This document shows, piece after piece, positions 1 through 8,635 of a stretch of DNA of 64,000 bases; the first letter of the stretch is position 1; every line of letters begins with the position of its first letter. The stretch is from Cumulibacter soli (lineage in GTDB: Bacteria; Actinomycetota; Actinomycetes; Mycobacteriales; Antricoccaceae). The DNA is taken from NCBI RefSeq assembly GCF_004382795.1, contig NZ_SMSG01000004.1:124001-188000 (forward strand), written 5' to 3'. Made by a program: the position numbers and the translations under genes. The notes under the pieces are model-generated. The model was not told the DNA's origin and made no database searches. It worked only from the letters and a program-made list of their open reading frames with translations.

Positions 1-191
1 GGGTGCGCGAGGTAGTGCTGCGTCGCACTCACACCGTCGAATTGGTGGTCGCGGGCAAACCGCGCCTGCTCCACCTGCTCCTCAAACCGCGCGGCGGGGT
101 CCTCCCCCACCGGGTACTGGACGGAGATCCCCAGCGTGAGCGCGACCTTACGGCCCGATCGCGGCGCCGGTAATTGCAGTGCACACGTCAT
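1..191 (-). CDS. LLM-class flavin-dependent oxidoreductase, N-terminal fragment (cut by window edge)
   Basis: The reading frame starts at an ATG at 191 on the minus strand and runs open to the window edge, about 63 residues. After a short N-terminal stretch it reads VALTLGISVQYPVGEDP, then ARFEEQVEQARFARD and a GVSATQHYL segment. This is the usual beginning of luciferase-like (FMN or F420) monooxygenase/reductase proteins: first beta strand, first helix, then a His at the second strand. The substrate cannot be told from this fragment. It faces the same way as the catabolic operon ending at 334, but a strong hairpin separates the two, so it is probably a separate unit. Confidence 0.7.
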   Translation of the reverse strand, partial: MTCALQLPAPRSGRKVALTLGISVQYPVGEDPAARFEEQVEQARFARDHQFDGVSATQHYLAH

Positions 192-272
192 TTCACTACC
201 CCTTAGTCAGTGCAGCGCCGACCCGCTGCAGGTCGCGGTGTATCGGTGAAAACCCGCGGGTAGACCAACGAC

Positions 273-313
273 GACCGCGGGGTCGCGCGCGTACTGCTCG
301 CGACCCCGCGGTC
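273..313 (-). terminator. Terminator hairpin after the 334-6071 operon
   Basis: Two perfect 15-nt inverted arms (273-287 and 299-313) are separated by an 11-nt loop, 20 nt beyond the stop of the acyl-CoA dehydrogenase gene. There is no clear T tract. The position fits a transcription stop for the minus-strand operon, and the rest of 192-333 shows nothing else. Confidence 0.65.
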
Positions 314-333
314 AAGATAAATCGTGCCCGGCA

Positions 334-1506
334 CTAGCGGCCGAGGATCGAGTCCGAAATGATCCGTTGCTGGATCTGGCTGGTGCCCTCGAAAATCTTC
401 GTCAGGCGCGCATCACGCCAGTAGCGCTCGATCGCGAAGTCGGTGGTGTATCCCGCTCCGGCATGAATCTGTAGCGCGTCGCTGGTGACCCGCTCGGACA
501 TCTCCGAGGCGTACAACTTCACCATCGACGCCTGGGTGCTCGCGCGACGACCAGCATCAATCTCACGACATACCGCGTACATCAACTGGCGCGACACCTC
601 GATCTTGGTCGCCATGTCGGCGACCATGAACCGCAGCGCCTGGAACTTCTCGATCGGCTCACCGAACACGATGCGGGTCTTCAGGTAGTCGACCGAGTCC
701 TCCATGGCGCCGCGGGCCAGGCCGATGGACCGGGCTGCAGTATGCGCCCGCGCGGTATCTAGGAAGGTCATGATCGTGCGGAACGCCTTCCCTTCCTCAC
801 CTACCAGTGCGTCGGCGGGCAGTACGAAATCGTCGAACGACAATTCCCACGTACTCCATCCGCGGTAGCCAATCTTGCGGACCTTGGTGCCGCTGATCCC
901 TTCTGGGAAGGTGCCGCGCTCCTTCGGGATGAAGAACGCCGACACGCCTTCATGGCGACGCCGCGGATCGGATGCGGGCGAGGTCCGCGCGAACACCTGC
1001 AGGTAGTCCGCGCCATCGGCGAAAGTGCACCACATCTTGGTGCCGTTGATGACCCACTCGTCGCCGCTTTTCGTCGCGCGGCAGGAGATGTTGGCGACGT
1101 CCGAACCAGCCTCAGGCTCCGAGATCGCGGTTGCCCCCAGGAATTCCCCACGCACGGTCATTTCGAGGTACTTCTTGCGCTGGTCTTCCGGCAATCCCAC
1201 CGGCACGCTCTGCCCACGCGCCAGGATGCTCGCCACGCTCATCCAGCCACGCGCGAGTTCCTCGGCGACGATGCAGTACTCCAAAGCGCCCAGGCCCAGG
1301 CCGCCGTACTCCTCGGGCACCATGATCCCGAAGAAGCCGACCTCGGCCATCTTCTCGCGCAGGCTCATCGGGATCTCGCCCTCGACGGGGTCGAGTTCGT
1401 TGGCGACCGGCAGCACCTCGCGCATGGTGAACTCGCGCGCGAGCAACTGCAGTTCGCGCTGCTCCTCGGTTAAGCCTCCGGCCAGAAAGTCATCGTTCGG
1501 CAGCAT
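334..1506 (-). CDS. Acyl-CoA dehydrogenase
   Basis: The 390-residue product is full length for a short/medium-chain acyl-CoA dehydrogenase, a flavoprotein that makes a 2,3-enoyl-CoA. The N-terminal helical domain carries EEYGGLGLG (about 61-69), the central beta domain has AISEPEAGSDV and MWCTFADGADY, and the C-terminal helical domain ends KIFEGTSQIQQRIISDSILG. The Glu in FEGTSQ (about residue 372) is the usual catalytic base. It is the last gene of a six-gene minus-strand operon, 44 nt after the MmgE/PrpD gene. Homologous itaconate-degradation clusters also contain an acyl-CoA dehydrogenase of unclear role, so its true substrate may be a C5 dicarboxyl-CoA or methylsuccinyl-CoA-like compound. 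Confidence 0.9.
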   Translation of the reverse strand: MLPNDDFLAGGLTEEQRELQLLAREFTMREVLPVANELDPVEGEIPMSLREKMAEVGFFGIMVPEEYGGLGLGALEYCIVAEELARGWMSVASILARGQSVPVGLPEDQRKKYLEMTVRGEFLGATAISEPEAGSDVANISCRATKSGDEWVINGTKMWCTFADGADYLQVFARTSPASDPRRRHEGVSAFFIPKERGTFPEGISGTKVRKIGYRGWSTWELSFDDFVLPADALVGEEGKAFRTIMTFLDTARAHTAARSIGLARGAMEDSVDYLKTRIVFGEPIEKFQALRFMVADMATKIEVSRQLMYAVCREIDAGRRASTQASMVKLYASEMSERVTSDALQIHAGAGYTTDFAIERYWRDARLTKIFEGTSQIQQRIISDSILGR

Positions 1507-1550
1507 TCGTTCCTCTTTACTTGTCTTCGGATCGGTTAGTTCGTCAGCCG

Positions 1551-2918
1551 CTAGTGGGATGGTGTCAATGCAGCACCGGCGGCGGCAAGCGCCGCGGTGA
1601 GCTCTGTCGCGGAGCCAAGGTCATCGACGTTGCGCACGGCATCGACCAGCGCATCGACGACGGCGACCTCGAGCAGCGGTTCGGTCAGGGACCGGAACTT
1701 CTGCTCTAAGCGGCCCCATTGGTCCTGCAGTTCGGACATGGGCGCCGGGATCGTCATATCGATGGCTGACGTCAGGGTGCGACCATCGTTCAGTTCGACC
1801 TCGACCTCGGTGGTGCTGAACGGGCGGGCGGGGTCTTCGAGGACTTGCACCCGAGCGGCCATGTCTTGCACCTGTGCATCAGACATCGACGACGGGTGGA
1901 AGTCTGCCTCACCGGCACTTCCCCGAACCCAGGCGAGTCCGCTGGTGAATGCGAGGCTGAATTTGCCCTGTAGTTCGGTACGAGCGTTGGTCTGATCGCA
2001 CATGCCAATGTGCCGCGAGGAGACGCCGAGACGGATGGCTCGGACGTCGGCGTCGCCAGCCTCGCCGCGCAGTCGCCGCAGCGATTCGATACTGGAGTGC
2101 GTTCCGTAGCAGGAGGCGTGGTACTTGAACAACATGCCCAGCGTGCGCCAGTCGTCCGACGGTGCGGCGAGCTGGTCGGCGACGATCGTGGGATCGCCGG
2201 GCACCCGGTGAGTCCGGAGGTAACCTTGCGTGCCATCCAGCCGTGTCCCCGGGCCCGTCGCCCCGGCTTGCGCGAGTTGGGCAGCGATCAGGCCTTCAGC
2301 TGCCGCATGTCCGACCTGCAACGACTTTCCCCACGAGCCGAACGCAGACTTCAGTCCGCTGGAAGATATCGACGCCAGGCTCAGCGTCGTTACGGTTTGC
2401 TCGTGATCGAGGCCGAGCAGCATCGCGCTGGCCGCGGCCGCGCCGAAGATCCCCAACGTCGCGGTCGAATGGAAGCCCACCTCATAGTGGCGCGCACCGA
2501 CCATGTCGCTCACGCGCGATTCGGTCTCGATGCCACCGATGAACGCGCGCAGGAGCGCATCGCCGCTCGCACCATGAACTTCGGCTAGCGCGAGCGCCGC
2601 AGGCAGCACCGGTACCGTCGGATGACCGAAAGAGGAAAGCACGTCGTCGAAATCGAGCACGTGTCCCGCCGTACCGTTCAGCCGAGCAGCCAGCATAGGC
2701 GAGGTACTGCCACCACCAATGAGCGTCGCGTTACCGGGGACCGCGGCGGGATTGAGCACGTCCCGCAGGCCACGCATCGGGTCGCTATGGGCTGCGGCTA
2801 ACGAGACGCCGATCCAGTCGAGCAGGCTGGACTTCGCCACCATTCGCACCTCGTCTGGGATTTCCCCCGTGCGATAGTGCGGCAGCGCCGTCGCCAACAT
2901 CTCCGTCTGATCCTGCAT
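1551..2918 (-). CDS. MmgE/PrpD family protein
   Basis: A 455-residue protein of the MmgE/PrpD family, which includes 2-methylcitrate dehydratase and the cis-aconitate decarboxylase that forms itaconate. Family signs are the early LDWIGVSLAAA helix, HVLDFDD (about residues 85-91) followed by HPTVPVLPAALALAE, and FKYHASCYGTHSSIESL in the lid domain. The N-terminal helical domain and C-terminal alpha/beta domain are both present. It sits between the acyl-CoA dehydrogenase and CoA-transferase genes of the same operon. Its reaction cannot be fixed from sequence; a dehydratase, isomerase or decarboxylase of a C5/C6 tricarboxylic or dicarboxylic acid is plausible. Confidence 0.85.
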   Translation of the reverse strand: MQDQTEMLATALPHYRTGEIPDEVRMVAKSSLLDWIGVSLAAAHSDPMRGLRDVLNPAAVPGNATLIGGGSTSPMLAARLNGTAGHVLDFDDVLSSFGHPTVPVLPAALALAEVHGASGDALLRAFIGGIETESRVSDMVGARHYEVGFHSTATLGIFGAAAASAMLLGLDHEQTVTTLSLASISSSGLKSAFGSWGKSLQVGHAAAEGLIAAQLAQAGATGPGTRLDGTQGYLRTHRVPGDPTIVADQLAAPSDDWRTLGMLFKYHASCYGTHSSIESLRRLRGEAGDADVRAIRLGVSSRHIGMCDQTNARTELQGKFSLAFTSGLAWVRGSAGEADFHPSSMSDAQVQDMAARVQVLEDPARPFSTTEVEVELNDGRTLTSAIDMTIPAPMSELQDQWGRLEQKFRSLTEPLLEVAVVDALVDAVRNVDDLGSATELTAALAAAGAALTPSH

Positions 2919-2951
2919 ACCTCGACACCTTTCGTTATGGCGCTACTGAAT

Positions 2952-4154
2952 TCAGCCTCGTTCGGTCCAGGCCGTCAGGACGTCGTCGTAGTCATGCTCG
3001 CCCAACAACGGTCCGCGATTCGTGATTCGCGCTGGCGTCTGGCTGAACTTGAGCGGTACGCCGGCGACAGTGACGGGTTTATCCGATCCCGGTTGCGGCA
3101 CATCGACGAGCATCTCGCGCGCCGCGACGTGTGGGTCGGCGTAAATGTCGTTCATATGGTTCACCGGGCCGACCGGGACTCGCCCACCAAGTTTCTGCAC
3201 GATCTCGGCGGTCGTCTGAGCCTTGACCCACTCGACCACCACCGGCGCCACCTCGGCTCGGTGCTGCACCCGGTTGATGTTCTCGGCGAACCGTGGGTCG
3301 CTAGCCAATTCGGGGCGGCCCATTTCCTCGCACAGAATCGGCCAGTGACTTGGGCCCTGAGCCGCCATCGCGATCCACCCATCGGACGTCTGGAAGATGT
3401 CGAACGGGAACAACAGCGGGTGCGAGTTGCCGACGGGCTGCGCGACGTGGTCGAGGTACGAGTACTGGTACACCGGTCGCTCGCACAATGCGAGGACGGC
3501 GTCGTACATCGCGATATCGACGAACTGCCCCTCCCCTGTCTGCTCGGCATGCCGAAGCGCGGCCAGGACGCCGAGGGCGAGCAGGGTGCCCGGAAAGATG
3601 TCCCCGACCCCTGGCCCGGACTTGATCGGCTGACCGTCGGCGGTGCCGGTGATTCCCAGAAATCCGCCCATTGCCTGCGCCACGACGTCGAACGCCGGCC
3701 ATTCGGTGTAAGGGCTGCGCCCGGAACGTGGATCGCCGAAACCGCGCAGCGTGCCGTAGACGAGTTCCGGATTGACCTCGTGCAACGTCTCGTAGCCGAG
3801 GCCGAGTCGATCCATCACGCCCGCTGAGTAGTTCTCCAGCAGAATGTCAGCGTTGCGCACCAACTCGAGAAACTGCTCTTTGGTCTGCTCATCACGCAGA
3901 TTCATCACCAGGCTGCGCTTACCGCGGTTCACCGACTGGAAGTACCCAGCCAGGCCCTCGTCGGTATCGCCGGCTCGGTGCGGACCGCTATGCCGAGTGA
4001 CATCGCCTTTCGGCGGCTCGATCTTCACCACGTCAGCGCCAAGGTCGGCCAGGATCATCGTGCCGTAGGGCCCGGCCAGCATCGCCGTCAGATCGAGCAC
4101 CCTCACCCCGCGCAGCGGTCCGGTGGATGCCTTGCCGGTTACTCCAGGCCGCAT
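2952..4154 (-). CDS. CaiB/BaiF (family III) CoA-transferase, possibly itaconate/mesaconate CoA-transferase
   Basis: A 400-residue family III CoA-transferase. It has the N-terminal Rossmann part (LRGVRVLDLTAMLAGPYG, LADLGADVVKIEPP), SVNRGKRSLVMNL, and the catalytic Asp in GVGDIFPG (about D185). These enzymes move CoA between carboxylic acids through a glutamyl/aspartyl-CoA thioester and form interlocked dimers. The start overlaps the CitE-like gene by 16 nt, showing tight cotranscription. With the CitE-like lyase and MaoC hydratase next to it, activation of itaconate, mesaconate or citramalate is the best guess. Succinyl-CoA as donor is an inference from the family. Confidence 0.85.
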   Translation of the reverse strand: MRPGVTGKASTGPLRGVRVLDLTAMLAGPYGTMILADLGADVVKIEPPKGDVTRHSGPHRAGDTDEGLAGYFQSVNRGKRSLVMNLRDEQTKEQFLELVRNADILLENYSAGVMDRLGLGYETLHEVNPELVYGTLRGFGDPRSGRSPYTEWPAFDVVAQAMGGFLGITGTADGQPIKSGPGVGDIFPGTLLALGVLAALRHAEQTGEGQFVDIAMYDAVLALCERPVYQYSYLDHVAQPVGNSHPLLFPFDIFQTSDGWIAMAAQGPSHWPILCEEMGRPELASDPRFAENINRVQHRAEVAPVVVEWVKAQTTAEIVQKLGGRVPVGPVNHMNDIYADPHVAAREMLVDVPQPGSDKPVTVAGVPLKFSQTPARITNRGPLLGEHDYDDVLTAWTERG

Positions 4155-5068
4155 AGCCGGGCCTGCTCCAGCACGGACTCGAAGATGCGCGCGGTAGCGG
4201 CGTCGATCATGACGCCGTTCAAACTAGCAGCACCGTTTCCTGCGGCCTCTGCATCGCGCACCGCTTGTACGACCGCTTTCGCATTATCGATCTCGGCACG
4301 GGTCGGCGCGAATACGTCGTTGGCGATCCCGACCTGGCTCGGGTGGATCGCCCACTTGCCGACCGCTCCGAGCGTGGCAGCCATCGCCGCCTGCGCGCGG
4401 TACCCGTCGGCGTCGCTGATCCCACCGAAGGGGCCGTCAATCGCATCGATGCCGTTCGCGCGGGCGGCCACGATCATCCGGTTGCGAGCGAAGTGCCACA
4501 TGTCGCCGGGGTAAGTGAACGCGCCGCCGGAGCCACTGCCGATGTGCCCGGCACGGATTCCCTGGCTCGCGGATAGATCGCCGACGCCGAGGATCAGCGC
4601 CTCCAGCCGCGGGCTGCACGCGGCGATCTCCTCCACGCAGGAGAGCGCCTCGGTCTCCTCGATCAGCAGCTCCAGGCCGATACGGCCGATCTCAAGGTCG
4701 TTCGCGATCTCGACCTGAGTCAATAGGTCGTCGACGAACCAGACATCGCGCGGCGACTTGACCTTGGGCACGATGATGACGTCAATATTGCGCCCTGCGC
4801 CACTGACTACGTCGATGATGTCTCCGTGGCACCACTGAGTGTGTACGCCGTTGATCCGGTAGGCGCGGGTCTTCTTGCCCCAGTCCTCGTTATTCAGTCC
4901 GGCGACGATGTTGGCGCGCGAGGGCACCTTCTCACTCGGCGCGACGGCATCTTCGAGGTCCAGGAACACGAGGTCAGCATCACTCGCGGCGGCCTTGCTG
5001 ATCATCTTCGGGCTGCTACCAGGAGTCGACAGCTCACTGCGACGAAGACGGTTCGGACGATTTCCCAT
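4139..5068 (-). CDS. CitE-like HpcH/HpaI-fold lyase, probable (3S)-citramalyl-CoA or beta-methylmalyl-CoA lyase
   Basis: A 309-residue TIM-barrel protein of the citrate lyase beta/HpcH-HpaI family. Visible motifs are LFLDLEDAVAP-like (VFLDLEDAVAPSEK, near residue 33), RINGVHTQW, DVIIVPKVKSPRDVW, LLIEETEALSC (metal-binding Glu) and GVGDLSASQG, with KWAIHPSQVGIAN near the end. Members cleave malyl-, methylmalyl- or citramalyl-CoA to acetyl- or propionyl-CoA plus an oxoacid. The ATG overlaps the stop of the upstream MaoC gene by one base (TAATG), so translation is coupled. In the proposed itaconate pathway this is the last step, giving acetyl-CoA and pyruvate. Confidence 0.85.
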   Translation of the reverse strand: MGNRPNRLRRSELSTPGSSPKMISKAAASDADLVFLDLEDAVAPSEKVPSRANIVAGLNNEDWGKKTRAYRINGVHTQWCHGDIIDVVSGAGRNIDVIIVPKVKSPRDVWFVDDLLTQVEIANDLEIGRIGLELLIEETEALSCVEEIAACSPRLEALILGVGDLSASQGIRAGHIGSGSGGAFTYPGDMWHFARNRMIVAARANGIDAIDGPFGGISDADGYRAQAAMAATLGAVGKWAIHPSQVGIANDVFAPTRAEIDNAKAVVQAVRDAEAAGNGAASLNGVMIDAATARIFESVLEQARLCGLE

Positions 5069-5565
5069 TATTTGGTGCCCTTCCAGTGGCTCTTTCGTTT
5101 GATAAGTGCGGTCCGCTCTCCCGAGAACACCATGACGCCATCCTGGCGGACGCCGTAGTGACGGAAGGTGACGATGCCAGCGTCCGCGCGATCGCTGTCG
5201 CGGACGTCGATGACTTCGGAGTACGCGGTAATCGTGTCCATATGGGTGACCGGCGCAGTGAAGCGTAGGTTGGTGTAGCTCAACTCAGCGAGCGCATGCT
5301 CCATCGTGTCGAAGCCAGTCAGGCCCAGCACCAACGAACCGGTGGCGAGCCCGAAGACCAGGCGCCCCTGAGCCAACCCGTTCGGGACGTGCTCGTTCCA
5401 GTGCCCCTCAGCAGTGTTCAGTACCTGCTTGGCAATGCCCGAGCCTTCTAACTCATCTACGGTCGACGAGCGACTATGGCGCATCTTCCGACCGAGCGTG
5501 AAATCCTCGAACCAGCCGAACTCGCTCAAGAGGTGAGACTGGCTGGCGTTCACAGTTGCACTCAT
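5068..5565 (-). CDS. Single-hotdog MaoC-like hydratase subunit
   Basis: The 165-residue protein is about half the length of a double-hotdog hydratase. The hydratase-2 motif D-x4-H appears here as N50-x4-H55 (LNTAEGHWNEH), followed by GRLVFGLATG, the usual glycine-rich turn. The core beta strands match the MaoC family (SYTNLRFTAPVTHMDTI). It overlaps the next MaoC-like gene by 4 nt, so the two products probably pair as a heteromeric hydratase. By context it would hydrate itaconyl-CoA or mesaconyl-CoA. Asn in place of Asp is seen directly; whether this is normal for the subfamily I cannot check. Confidence 0.8.
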   Translation of the reverse strand: MSATVNASQSHLLSEFGWFEDFTLGRKMRHSRSSTVDELEGSGIAKQVLNTAEGHWNEHVPNGLAQGRLVFGLATGSLVLGLTGFDTMEHALAELSYTNLRFTAPVTHMDTITAYSEVIDVRDSDRADAGIVTFRHYGVRQDGVMVFSGERTALIKRKSHWKGTK

Positions 5566-6071
5566 CGCGCAACCTCCGTCCTCGACGCGTCCTTGCTGCG
5601 GATCAGGTTGGATCGCCGGTAGGTCAGCACGATCTCACCGACCGCGTCTCGCACGGTGGTCTTCCACGTGACGATTCCCGACTCGGGTCGGCTGGCTGAT
5701 CGGCGAGTGTCTTCGACGACGGACTGCGCGGTGACAGTGACACCCGGGTAGACGGGTCGATGAAACTCGACGTCATTGACTCCGAGGAAGGGACCACCGC
5801 CCTCGCTGAGATCCTCTACCGAAAGCCCGACGGCCACGCACAGCAGCAATGTCGGATTAACCGGGATATCGGGGTGTCCGTCGGCCTGCGCATACTCCCG
5901 ATTCAGGTATAGCGGGCGCCAGGCACACGTATCGGTACTGAACTTGACCGTGTCGGCTTCGGTAATCGTGCGTCCCCAATGATGGTCGAAGACTTGGTCG
6001 ACGCTGAAGGATTCAAACCTGTTGCCGTGTGGCACCAACTCGAAATCCGTGAAGTCCGGCTGGGTGGTCAA
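5562..6071 (-). CDS. MaoC/FAS1-like dehydratase partner subunit, first gene of the operon
   Basis: A 169-residue single-hotdog protein. The position of the catalytic pair reads A50-x4-Y55 (TCAWRPLYLNREYA), so both acid and His are replaced and the product is probably the structural, substrate-shaping half of a heterodimer with the adjacent 165-residue protein. Conserved hotdog features remain: IPVNPTLLLCVAVGLSVEDL and PFLGVNDVEFHRPVYPGVTVTA. It is the first gene after the divergent promoter region shared with the TetR gene at 6259, and its stop overlaps the start of its partner by 4 nt. Confidence 0.75.
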   Translation of the reverse strand: MTTQPDFTDFELVPHGNRFESFSVDQVFDHHWGRTITEADTVKFSTDTCAWRPLYLNREYAQADGHPDIPVNPTLLLCVAVGLSVEDLSEGGGPFLGVNDVEFHRPVYPGVTVTAQSVVEDTRRSASRPESGIVTWKTTVRDAVGEIVLTYRRSNLIRSKDASRTEVAR

Positions 6072-6191
6072 TCTCGACCTCCAAATTAGTAGGTAGCCAA
6101 CAACCTACCGTCATGGCACATAAAACAACAGGGCGTTATTCGTTCGTTACCTTGGAGCGGCTGACCAACCCCATAGACTAGGCCAACATGT

Positions 6192-6205
6192 ACTGAGCGC
6201 TTACT
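6192..6205. promoter_or_regulatory. Candidate TetR operator (ACTGAGCGCTTACT)
   Basis: An imperfect palindrome in the 187-nt divergent intergenic region between the MaoC-led operon (start 6071) and the TetR gene (start 6259); within the 18 nt 6191-6207 plus one base, most positions mirror. A near-identical sequence, ACTGAGTGCTCACT, lies at 12899-12912 before oppB. The shared motif suggests one regulator for both units and for tetR itself. A half-site ACTGAG at 6883-6888, before the binding-protein gene, may be a degenerate third copy. Confidence 0.5.
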
Positions 6206-6258
6206 ACATTGCCGAGAGCCTTCTGCGGCGCGAAGGCCACAACTAGCTGGGGGACGCT

Positions 6259-6870
6259 ATGACACAGACGCCCGCCCGCCGCGGTCGCCCACCTGAGTCC
6301 GCGACCGGGGACACGCGCAAGCGGATCTTGAACGAGGCCGCGAAGTTATTCGCGCGACAAGGGTTCCATGGAACGAGCGTCTCCGAAATCGGCAAAGCCG
6401 CCGGCGTCCAATCCGGAGCGCTGTACTACCACATCAAATCCAAAGACGAATTGCTGTGGCAGATCCTCATCTCGTACATCGAGGACATGCTTGAAAGCAC
6501 GCTGAAGACGGTCGCCGAACACGACGCCCCCGAGGAACGGGTGCGCGCCATGGTCCACAACCACATCACCCAGATCATTCGATACCGCCGCCACGTGACC
6601 ATCGAACTTCGCGACCGCGCCGCGCTGTCGAAGCCACACAAGGAGCAGTTGCAAGCGGCTCGCGACGAGGTGCAACGCCTGTGGCAACAAGCCATCGACG
6701 ATGGTGCCGCGGCCGGCGTTTTCCGCTCCAACGATCGGGTCATCACCAACGCGCTGATCAGCATGATCAGCCTGGTCTCGCAATGGTTCAAGTTGAGTGG
6801 CGAGCACTCCAGCGACGACGTCGCCGACATACTTGCCGACCTGGTTCTCGACGGTCTGCGAACCCCGTGA
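6259..6870 (+). CDS. TetR/AcrR family regulator
   Basis: A 203-residue TetR-type repressor. The N-terminal helix-turn-helix spans about residues 24-60, with HGTSVSEIGKAAGVQSGALY then YHIKSKDELLW, followed by an all-helical ligand domain resembling fatty-acid/acyl-CoA responsive regulators (AEHDAPEERVRAMVHNHI). It is divergent from the catabolic operon and lies directly before the Opp binding-protein gene. The palindrome at 6192-6205 is the likely autoregulatory and operon operator. A CoA-thioester or free dicarboxylate ligand is an inference from the neighbours. Confidence 0.88.
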   Translation: MTQTPARRGRPPESATGDTRKRILNEAAKLFARQGFHGTSVSEIGKAAGVQSGALYYHIKSKDELLWQILISYIEDMLESTLKTVAEHDAPEERVRAMVHNHITQIIRYRRHVTIELRDRAALSKPHKEQLQAARDEVQRLWQQAIDDGAAAGVFRSNDRVITNALISMISLVSQWFKLSGEHSSDDVADILADLVLDGLRTP

Positions 6871-7003
6871 TCCGACCGAGTTACTGAGGCGTAGATCACG
6901 ACCACTAGACGTCAATGTCAGGTCTCTATTAAATGGATCGACCCATACATTTTCGGGCCGCGAATGCACCCCGAAAACCCAACGATCCACAGAATGAGAC
7001 GGC

Positions 7004-8578
7004 ATGCGACGAGGCCTACAACTCACGACCGCTGCGCTCGCAACGAGCCTGATCCTCGCCGGTTGCGGCGACGCACCAGCAAAGGACACCAAAGAGACGT
7101 CGGACTACCCGACGGGCATTGATCTCGTAGAGGGGTACGACCCCGAAGCCAACTTCACGTTCGCCTACACGGCGTACGCCTCGAGTTGGGACCCGGTCGA
7201 CAGCATCAACGGCGCCGACATCACCTTCTGGTACCCCGTCTACGACACGCTGCTGTACCAAACCCCGGAGGGCGAGATCGTCCCCCGGCTCGCTACCTCG
7301 TTCGAGGCTGCCGACGATCTGTCGTCGATGACGCTGACCTTGCAAGAGGGGTTGACGTACGACGATGGCGCCCCGTTCGACGCGGAGTCGGTGAAGTTCA
7401 ACCTGGACCGTTATCGCGCCGAGGACAGCAAGATCAACGGCGACGTCCACCAGATCGCCAGCGTCGACGTGATCGACGAGCACACCGTGAAGATCAACGT
7501 CGATGGCGGCCTCGGCTCGCTCGCTGTCGCGCTCGCCGCCCGCGCGGGCATGATGACCTCCCCCGAGGCCGTCAAGTCCGGCACGATCAAGAACGAACCG
7601 GTCGGTATCGGCGGTTACAAGGTCACCGAACAGGTCCCCGGCGATCACGTTGACTACGAGAAGGTCGACGGCTACTGGGATCCTGACGCCCAGAAGGTCG
7701 CCACGATGACGTACAAGCTGATTAGCGACGACCAGACCCGCTATAACGCGCTCGCGGCCGGCGAGCTGGACGCCGCACAGGTCAACCCCGATCAGTTGGC
7801 CGCTGCCGAGAAGGCCGGCCTGAACGTCATCGCCAAGCCCAGCGCCGTGTTCTTGTATGTCGCGCTGAACACCCAGACCCCCGGTCTGGACGACCCAGAG
7901 GTCCGCAAGGCGTTGAATATGGCCATCGATCGCGAGGCGATCGCAGAGGGCATGTACGACGGCCACTGCACCCCACAGATCCAGCCGTACTCTGAGGACA
8001 GCCCGGCGTACAGCGAGGAAATCGGTGACGGTCTGGAGGTATTCCCGTACGACCCTGAGGCCGCACAGCAGATCCTCGAGGAGAAGGGCATCACCGACCT
8101 TGAGTTGGTGAACACCACGCCCAACGTCACGATCTACACGAAGTTCGCCGAGGTCGTACAGAGCGAATTCGAGAACATCGGCATCTCGGTCGAGGTCGAG
8201 CCGGTCCCGCCGGCGCAGATGGTCCAGGACTTCTCTCTGGAGAAGACCGCTGACATCGCCAGTTCGGTCTACACCGGTCTGAATGATCCCGACGCCCTGT
8301 TCAGCCGGTACTTGGGCCCAGGTGCGCTGTTCAACCCGGGCGGTTCGGAGGATCCGGAAATCACCAAGTACGCGACCGAGGGAGCCAACTACCTCGATCC
8401 CGAGGAGCGCAGTGCCGCGTACGACAAGATGATGGACGCGTGGGTGGAGAATCCGCCGCACATCATTCCGGTCTGCATGATCCACCTCGCGACCGCGACG
8501 CAGCCTGACGTGTCGAACATCTACCACAAGTCAAGCGGTTCACCCGACCTGCGCGGCGTAGCCGTCGGCAAGGAGTAA
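7004..8578 (+). CDS. Opp/Dpp-type ABC transporter substrate-binding lipoprotein (SBP family 5)
   Basis: A 524-residue extracellular solute-binding protein. The N-terminus is a lipoprotein signal (RR start, hydrophobic core, LAGC lipobox with Cys at about residue 21). The mature part has the family-5 pattern: PVDSINGADITFWYPVYDTL, LTLQEGLTYDDGAPFDAESV, NLDRY, GIGGYKV, and PEVRKALNMAIDREAI. It delivers a peptide-like or other substrate to OppBCDF, encoded convergently at 8812-12752. The transporter is therefore split into two transcription units meeting at paired terminators. Its link to the catabolic operon rests on the shared operator, not on homology. Confidence 0.9.
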   Translation: MRRGLQLTTAALATSLILAGCGDAPAKDTKETSDYPTGIDLVEGYDPEANFTFAYTAYASSWDPVDSINGADITFWYPVYDTLLYQTPEGEIVPRLATSFEAADDLSSMTLTLQEGLTYDDGAPFDAESVKFNLDRYRAEDSKINGDVHQIASVDVIDEHTVKINVDGGLGSLAVALAARAGMMTSPEAVKSGTIKNEPVGIGGYKVTEQVPGDHVDYEKVDGYWDPDAQKVATMTYKLISDDQTRYNALAAGELDAAQVNPDQLAAAEKAGLNVIAKPSAVFLYVALNTQTPGLDDPEVRKALNMAIDREAIAEGMYDGHCTPQIQPYSEDSPAYSEEIGDGLEVFPYDPEAAQQILEEKGITDLELVNTTPNVTIYTKFAEVVQSEFENIGISVEVEPVPPAQMVQDFSLEKTADIASSVYTGLNDPDALFSRYLGPGALFNPGGSEDPEITKYATEGANYLDPEERSAAYDKMMDAWVENPPHIIPVCMIHLATATQPDVSNIYHKSSGSPDLRGVAVGKE

Positions 8579-8598
8579 TACCCGTACCACCTGGTTGC

Positions 8599-8635
8599 GG
8601 CGTGCTTCCCTCATACGCGAGGAGGGAAGCACGCC
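8599..8635 (+). terminator. Terminator after the SBP gene
   Basis: Perfect 14-nt arms (8599-8612 and 8622-8635) with a 9-nt loop, 20 nt past the SBP stop, are followed on the plus strand by GTAACTCTTTTG. Hairpin plus T-rich tail fits an intrinsic terminator. Confidence 0.8.

Noticed and set aside
7016-8527. Open frame of about 500 codons on the minus strand, antisense to the Opp binding-protein gene
   Set aside because: It mirrors the codon bias of the plus-strand gene, has no recognisable domain, and the plus-strand product is a clear family-5 binding lipoprotein.
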